Shown here in pieces: positions 59,666-64,000 of a stretch of 64,000 nucleotides of DNA. Position 1 is the stretch's first letter. Every line of letters begins with the position of its first letter. Origin of the DNA: Cytobacillus depressus. GTDB taxonomy: Bacteria > Bacillota > Bacilli > Bacillales > Cytobacillaceae. The notes beneath the pieces are model-generated. The model did no database searches and was not told the origin of the DNA. It saw nothing but the letters and a program-made list of their open reading frames with translations. The stretch lies in the NCBI RefSeq assembly GCF_008923245.1, contig NZ_WBOS01000012.1, positions 1 to 64,000 of the forward strand. The letters run 5' to 3'. A program made the position numbers and the translations under genes.

Positions 59666-61192
59666 TTAGTTTTCTGCTAATTTTGCTAATTTATTGCCTT
59701 CAGGCTTTTTTGCCATCGGATCCTCTGTCTGTTTGGAACGCTTAATAAAGAAAGCAAGTACAAGGGCTACACCCGCGATAAAGGTTGCCACGAAGAAAGC
59801 ATCATTAATCCCTTCCAGCATTGCCTTCATCATAATTTGCTGCTTCATTTCGGCGGCTGCAGATGCAGATACCTGCCCTGTCGCATGCTTCATCGCTTCA
59901 GCGGCCAATTCAGTGGCATGTGTTTCCGTCCGATTAGACATCAGTGTAACTAGTAAAGCTGTACCAATTGCACCAGATACTTGGTTCAAAGTATTGTTCA
60001 TTGCCGTACCATGTGGGTAGAAACGTGCCGGAAGCTGATTTAAACCATTTGTCGAAACCGGCATCATCACCATCGAAATTCCAAGCATTCGAATAGAGTT
60101 TAAAATAATCAAATGAGTATAAGTCGTATCTAGTGAAAGCTTGCTAAAATAATAAGTAGTTATGGTTGTAATTGCTAAACCAATGACAGCCAATATTCTT
60201 CCACCAATTTTATCAAATAATTTCCCTGTAATAGGTGACATAAGTGCCATAAGAATCGCTCCAGGCAACATCATTAATCCTGCATCCATCGGTGATATCC
60301 CGCGAATCGTCTGCACATAAATCGGAAGTAATAACATTCCCGAGAACATGGCCATATTTAATACCATACTGATAGATGAGGATAAGGCAAACATCGGATA
60401 CTTAAAGACGCCAAAGTTAAGCATCGGGCGTTCCATTTTAGATTGACGTAAAATAAACCAGATAAGAGCAACTACACCAATAATAATGGTTAAATATACT
60501 TGTGGGCTATCCCAGCCATTTTTCCCTGCCGAACTAAATCCATATAGCAAACCCCCAAAACCTGCACTTGATAAAAGAACGGAAAGGAAATCTAAGCGAA
60601 TTTCCACCTTATCTTTCTTATCTTTAAGCAGGAAAAAGCCTACTAATAGAACGATGACAGCAATTGGCGTCACAAAATGGAACAGCATTCTCCAATCATA
60701 ATTCTCAATAATCCAGCCTGATAATGTCGGACCGATTGCTGGCGCTGCCATCATAATTAATCCGAAAAACCCCATTGCCGTTCCTCTTTTTTCAATTGGG
60801 AAACTAACTAGCATCACATTCATTAATAGCGGCATCATAATAGCTGAGCCAGATGCTTGAATCATTCTTCCCGCCAATAGCAATGGAAAGGCATGAGCAA
60901 AGCCTGCTAAAACCGTTCCGATCGTAAATAATCCGATAGCAATCAAAAATAAATGTCTAACTGAATATTTTTGAATTAAGAAGGCAGTAGTTGGAATTAA
61001 TACGCCATTTACTAACATAAAGCCAGTCGTTAGCCACTGGACAGTAGAAGGTTCCACTTTAAGGTCCATCATGATTGATGGAAGTGCTATATTTAGTAAT
61101 GTATTATTTAAAAATGTAATAAAAGCTCCGATCATTAAAATCGCCAGAATCCCGTAGGGTGGACGATTTGATTTTTTTATGGAATTTTCCAT
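59666..61192 (-). CDS. DHA2-family (EmrB/QacA-type) MFS multidrug transporter
   Basis: A 508-residue proton-driven drug exporter with 14 membrane helices. Family motifs are TFLNNTLLNIALPSI in helix 1 (motif D1-like), LLLAGRMIQASGSAIMMPL and FFGLIMMAAPAIGPTLSGW (motif C). The C-terminus is basic and cytoplasmic. It is divergent from a TetR gene, whose likely operators overlap both promoters. ATG 61192 with GGGGGAAAG upstream. The drug range cannot be read from sequence. Confidence 0.92.
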   Translation of the reverse strand: MENSIKKSNRPPYGILAILMIGAFITFLNNTLLNIALPSIMMDLKVEPSTVQWLTTGFMLVNGVLIPTTAFLIQKYSVRHLFLIAIGLFTIGTVLAGFAHAFPLLLAGRMIQASGSAIMMPLLMNVMLVSFPIEKRGTAMGFFGLIMMAAPAIGPTLSGWIIENYDWRMLFHFVTPIAVIVLLVGFFLLKDKKDKVEIRLDFLSVLLSSAGFGGLLYGFSSAGKNGWDSPQVYLTIIIGVVALIWFILRQSKMERPMLNFGVFKYPMFALSSSISMVLNMAMFSGMLLLPIYVQTIRGISPMDAGLMMLPGAILMALMSPITGKLFDKIGGRILAVIGLAITTITTYYFSKLSLDTTYTHLIILNSIRMLGISMVMMPVSTNGLNQLPARFYPHGTAMNNTLNQVSGAIGTALLVTLMSNRTETHATELAAEAMKHATGQVSASAAAEMKQQIMMKAMLEGINDAFFVATFIAGVALVLAFFIKRSKQTEDPMAKKPEGNKLAKLAEN

Positions 61193-61204
61193 TCACTTTC
61201 CCCC

Positions 61205-61221
61205 TATACACTAAGTCTATA
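61205..61221. promoter_or_regulatory. Probable TetR operator O1 over the MFS promoter
   Basis: TATACACTAAGTCTATA is a near-perfect dyad of the form TATA-N-ACT-A-AGT-N-TATA. On the MFS strand it contains TATAGA, a likely -10. The same motif recurs at 61339. Confidence 0.6.
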
Positions 61222-61304
61222 ATTTTGTACTCGTGTTTCACAGAACAATATCATATACCATGTGTTCAATTTTTGCAATAAGAAAATGCTTATATTTATT
61301 AAGT

Positions 61305-61333
61305 TTGTCTAAAATAAAAAAGTAATGTACTAT
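61305..61333 (+). promoter_or_regulatory. Likely promoter of the TetR gene
   Basis: TTGTCT, a 17-bp spacer and TACTAT lie about 45 bp before the TetR ATG and directly before the second operator-like motif. Confidence 0.5.
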
Positions 61334-61338
61334 ATTTT

Positions 61339-61355
61339 TATACAGTGAGTCTAAA
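61339..61355. promoter_or_regulatory. Probable TetR operator O2 ahead of the regulator gene
   Basis: TATACAGTGAGTCTAAA matches O1 at 13 of 17 positions (TATACA-T-AGTCTA). It lies just upstream of the TetR ribosome site, so the regulator probably represses itself as well as the exporter. Confidence 0.55.
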
Positions 61356-61374
61356 TTATTTTAAAGGTGATCAA

Positions 61375-62274
61375 ATGAATGCTAGAAAGCAACATGTAAT
61401 AAAAGTTGCCCATCAATTATTTATGGAAAAAGGATTTCAGACAACATCCATTCAAGATATTTTACAATTAAGCGGGATTTCAAAAGGAACGTTTTATAAT
61501 TATTTTTCATCTAAAAACGAATTATTAATCGCCCTTTTTAAGTCAATATATAAACAGCTCGAAAAGGATCGAAATGATTTACTAATAGGACAAGATCCGT
61601 CTAATATAGAGATCTTTATTAAACAAATTGAATTACAGTTGGAAACAAATCGATCAAATAAGCTGATTTCTCTTTTTGAGGAGGTCTATTTCTCGAGCGA
61701 TGAGGACCTTAAGCAATTGATTAAGAGAGGCCATTTAAGCATTCTTCGCTGGACATACAATCGTTTCATTGATATCTTCGGCGAAAGCAAAAGACCCTAT
61801 TTACTGGATTGCTCCATCATGTTTATGGGTATTTTGCAGCATAATCTTAAATACAATGGAATGGCCCATAACTCAAATGCAAACATATATAAAATCGTCC
61901 GTTATAGTGTCAATCGAATTGTAAAAATTGTGAATGAGGTAGCTGAATCTGGGGATCAATTACTAGGACCTGAATTGCTAGAAAACTGGCTACCCAAATG
62001 CAAAGGGAACACAGTAGATTTCCATAACGACGTGATAAACACAGTTTCGGAGTTAAAAAAAGAGTTAGCCAACCATGAAAACCAAACCAAGTTTTGCGAA
62101 TTACTGGATTTTATTCAAGAGGAATTATTGGATTCAAAAAAACCGCGAAGATTTCTCATAGATATAGCTCTTCAAACACTGACAATGGAAAAAACATTTT
62201 TGGAAAATAAGGAACTTAATAAGCTTGAACATCTGATTGCAGCACATTTTACTCAAATTGAGGAAACAGACTAA
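61375..62274 (+). CDS. TetR-family transcriptional regulator
   Basis: A 299-residue TetR protein, long for the family (usually about 200). The HTH is TTSIQDILQLSGISKGTFYN (about residues 26-45). The ligand-binding domain follows, and about 90 further residues form an acidic, helical C-terminal extension. The ATG at 61375 has AAAGGTG upstream; an earlier start has no site. It is divergent from the MFS exporter and flanked by two matching operator-like palindromes, so it most likely represses the exporter until a drug binds. Confidence 0.9.
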   Translation: MNARKQHVIKVAHQLFMEKGFQTTSIQDILQLSGISKGTFYNYFSSKNELLIALFKSIYKQLEKDRNDLLIGQDPSNIEIFIKQIELQLETNRSNKLISLFEEVYFSSDEDLKQLIKRGHLSILRWTYNRFIDIFGESKRPYLLDCSIMFMGILQHNLKYNGMAHNSNANIYKIVRYSVNRIVKIVNEVAESGDQLLGPELLENWLPKCKGNTVDFHNDVINTVSELKKELANHENQTKFCELLDFIQEELLDSKKPRRFLIDIALQTLTMEKTFLENKELNKLEHLIAAHFTQIEETD

Positions 62275-62445
62275 AGGTTCATTGGACTTAACGCCATCAC
62301 TGGTGTTAATAGCATTTTTCTAGATCTCTTTTAGATTAGATCTTTCTCAGAAAACTTTAATCTGCCTTTAAATTGTTTGTAATGTTAATAATTTATTCTT
62401 ATAACCAAGGAACAACATACTAAAAAATATAGGAGGTTGTTTACT

Positions 62446-62658
62446 TTGGTAAAAAACTTTAACGTAAACAAAAAATTATTTAAAGGCCAATTTCACGAAA
62501 GACATACGTTTTCAGTAAATTTTCAAGGAAATGAATATCAAGGAATTTATCATAATGGTAAGATTTCTTGGTTCAATCCTCAACCCATAAATCATATCAA
62601 AGAAAAGTATTTAGCTATTATGGAATCCATCGTTCATAAAAAAATGTGTTATAGATAA
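62446..62658 (+). CDS. Small protein, DUF5342/YheE-like
   Basis: A 70-residue hydrophilic protein: VKNFNVNKKLFKGQFHERH, then FQGNEYQGIYHNGKISWFN and PQPINHIKEKYLAIMES. The pattern of a YQGxYHxGKIxWxxPxP core resembles B. subtilis YheE (DUF5342), from memory. The TTG at 62446 is 8 bases after AGGAGG; a longer start lies inside that site. It has its own terminator. Function unknown. Confidence 0.6.
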   Translation: MVKNFNVNKKLFKGQFHERHTFSVNFQGNEYQGIYHNGKISWFNPQPINHIKEKYLAIMESIVHKKMCYR

Positions 62659-62664
62659 TTGATA

Positions 62665-62698
62665 AAAGACCCTTTCCTGATAGCGGAAAGGGTCTTTC
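62665..62698 (+). terminator. Terminator of the DUF5342-like gene
   Basis: AAAGACCCTTTC and GAAAGGGTCTTT, a perfect 12-bp stem right after the stop codon. Confidence 0.85.
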
Positions 62699-62783
62699 GA
62701 TATATTTTACTTAGAATGATAGAACGTTTTGCTAAACAGAGTAAGCTCTTCAATTCTTGCTTTGTCCGGCTCTATATGTTTTG

Positions 62784-63518
62784 TTAATTTAACGTTCGCT
62801 TTAAGAATTCCCTTGTCCGCTCTTGGGTTGGATGGTTGAAAATTTGCTCCGGGCTTCCTTCTTCGGCAATGACTCCTTTATCCATGAAAACGACCCGGTC
62901 AGAAACTTCTTTCGCAAATTCCATTTCATGGGTCACAATCAACATGGTTAACCCTGTGTCTGCAAGCTCCTTCATGACCTTCAGTACTTCTCCTACCATC
63001 TCGGGATCCAGTGCCGATGTAGGTTCATCAAACAGCATCACATCCGGTTCCATTGAAAGGGCTCTAGCAATCGCTACACGCTGCTTTTGACCACCTGACA
63101 ATTGTTTGGATTTCGCATTTACGTATTTATCCATACCGACAATTTTCAAATATTTCATCGCAATTTTTTCGGCTTCTTCTTTCGAACGCTTTAACACCTT
63201 TACTTGCCCGACAACACAATTGCTTAAGACCGTATGATTATTAAATAGGTTAAACTGCTGAAAAACCATTCCAAGCTTTGTACGGTAAGCGTGGATGTCA
63301 TGTTTATCGTCTAAAATATTTTCGCCATTGTAAATAATTTGCCCGCCGCTTGGTTTTTCTAAAAGATTCACACAGCGAAGAAGAGTAGATTTACCAGACC
63401 CAGACGAGCCAATGATGCAGACAACTTCTCCTTTGTTCACTGAAAAGTCAATGTCTTTTAATACTTCATGCGTTCCAAAGGATTTGCTTAAATGCTGTAT
63501 ATCAATTACTTTTTCCAT
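62784..63518 (-). CDS. Polar amino-acid ABC transporter ATP-binding protein (GlnQ type)
   Basis: A 244-residue ABC ATPase. Walker A is [13 protein letters not shown] (near residue 35), the Q-loop [14 protein letters not shown], the ABC signature [15 protein letters not shown] and Walker [16 protein letters not shown], followed by the H-loop IVTHEMEFA. These match the PAAT subfamily (glutamine, arginine, cystine and similar). ATG 63518 with AGGAGGAG upstream. The permease gene precedes it by about 200 bp, the gap being filled by dispersed repeat R. The substrate-binding protein gene is probably beyond the window. Confidence 0.93.
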   Translation of the reverse strand: MEKVIDIQHLSKSFGTHEVLKDIDFSVNKGEVVCIIGSSGSGKSTLLRCVNLLEKPSGGQIIYNGENILDDKHDIHAYRTKLGMVFQQFNLFNNHTVLSNCVVGQVKVLKRSKEEAEKIAMKYLKIVGMDKYVNAKSKQLSGGQKQRVAIARALSMEPDVMLFDEPTSALDPEMVGEVLKVMKELADTGLTMLIVTHEMEFAKEVSDRVVFMDKGVIAEEGSPEQIFNHPTQERTREFLKRTLN

Positions 63519-63537
63519 ATATGCTCCTCCTTCGATT

Positions 63538-63722
63538 TTGTCTAGCTCCAGCGCCTAGGGGCTCGAGGTCATAAGTCAATCTGTCAAAAAGGTTAAAGAA
63601 CAACCTTTCTGCCAGCTTGCCTAATGCTTGTCGCCCCTGACCACTAAGGAAAGCTTCTTAGAATAGTCATCGCAGGAACAATTTGATCTGTAATTGTTCC
63701 GAAGGCGCTTGCGCTTTTCTGA
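63538..63722 (+). repeat. Dispersed repeat R, copy 3 (longest)
   Basis: Runs from TCTAGCTCCAGCGCCTAGGG to GGCGCTTGCGCTTTTCTG and contains AAAGGTT/AACCTTT, then TTCTTAGAATAGTCATCGC, then a perfect 9-bp hairpin GGAACAATT / AATTGTTCC (63675-63700). It lies inside the transporter operon and ends at the permease stop codon. The last hairpin and flanks match copies 1 and 2. Confidence 0.8.
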
Positions 63723-64000
63723 TTAACGAGCTTTTGTTTCAATCATGCTGTAGTTTTCCGGGCCATCTAGTTTTCTTTCAAAATAGCGCAGAATTAAGGT
63801 GACCGTAAATGTCATAACGAAATACAGAACACAAGCTACAAAGAATGGTTCAAAGTATTTGAAGCTGATGCCTGCCACTGTTTTTGTCTGGAAATATAAT
63901 TCCGTCACTCCAATAACGTTCAGGACGGACGTATCTTTAATATTAATGATAAACTGATTACCAGTAGCTGGTAAAATATTACGGATCACTTGCGGCAATA
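63723..64000 (-). CDS. Amino-acid ABC transporter permease (C-terminal part)
   Basis: At least 91 residues of a HisM/GlnP-type permease; the start lies beyond the right edge. The visible part begins in the cytoplasmic EAA region (LPQVIRNILPATGNQF, coupling to the ATPase), continues with KDTSVLNVIGVTELYFQ, and ends with a last membrane helix (VACVLYFVMTFTVTLIL) and a basic tail. It is followed by the GlnQ-type ATPase gene on the same strand, separated by repeat R. Confidence 0.88.
   Translation of the reverse strand, partial: LPQVIRNILPATGNQFIINIKDTSVLNVIGVTELYFQTKTVAGISFKYFEPFFVACVLYFVMTFTVTLILRYFERKLDGPENYSMIETKAR

Overview
The window is chromosomal DNA from a low-GC, spore-former-type Bacillaceae (Bacillus sensu lato). 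This rests on the xpaC-yaaN pair, a seven-gene mrp Na+/H+ antiporter operon, a YclM-type aspartokinase, FbpB-type small basic proteins, a cydA-cydB-cydS bd-type oxidase, KinA/KinE-like sporulation-type kinases, RsbT/RsbR-like proteins and many Bacillus-style GGAGG sites with TTG or GTG starts. No rRNA, tRNA or CRISPR array was found. Species cannot be fixed from the sequence alone.

Layout. 0-9.8 kb: an IS3-type end at the left edge, a DMT exporter divergent from a LysR regulator, the YebC-family gene yeeI, an acetyltransferase, several small orphan genes, a manganese (yybP-ykoY) riboswitch driving an FbpB-like gene plus a TerC-family gene, a glycine riboswitch driving lpd, and a preQ1 riboswitch driving queT. 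9.8-20.3 kb: aspartokinase, a REC-PP2C phosphatase, a small tyrosine recombinase, mrpABCDEFG and a KdpD/Usp-like protein. 20.5-31 kb: a CheR methyltransferase, a large hybrid histidine kinase and a dynamin-like protein in one direction, then glnS, an ASCH protein, a DUF2269-like protein and a DMT transporter. 31-41 kb: accessory enzymes (DinB, isochorismatase-like, DUF3995, serine hydrolase), a broken ECF sigma gene, an extra RNase J, a 2-hydroxyacid dehydrogenase, another DMT transporter, an M28 aminopeptidase and an excisionase-like HTH. 41-55.5 kb: a PAS kinase, xpaC-yaaN, a chemoreceptor, a trans-sulfuration enzyme, a methyltransferase, a second M28 aminopeptidase, the bd-oxidase operon with two tiny membrane genes, and proline dehydrogenase. 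55.5-64 kb: a structured intergenic element, an MtnE-like aminotransferase, an RsbT-like kinase followed by a histidine kinase fused in frame to an RsbR-like protein, a TetR/MFS efflux pair, and an amino-acid ABC transporter cut by the window edge.

Themes. Metal and ion homeostasis (Mn riboswitch, TerC, FbpB, Mrp), signalling (three histidine kinases, REC-PP2C, CheR, chemoreceptor, RsbT/RsbR) and respiration or nitrogen metabolism dominate. Many starts are TTG or GTG codons placed by the Shine-Dalgarno site, and several need moving downstream of the longest reading frame.

Most notable. (1) Five separate intergenic tandem arrays all have a 52-bp period although their sequences differ; three share the plan A-run / hexamer stem with 5-nt loop / GTTTT with covarying stems. 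(2) A sensor kinase is fused in frame to a complete RsbR-type protein and sits directly behind an RsbT-like gene. (3) A Mn riboswitch with two near-identical tandem terminator hairpins precedes an FbpB-like gene and a TerC gene. (4) Two dispersed repeat families have hairpins conserved through compensatory changes.
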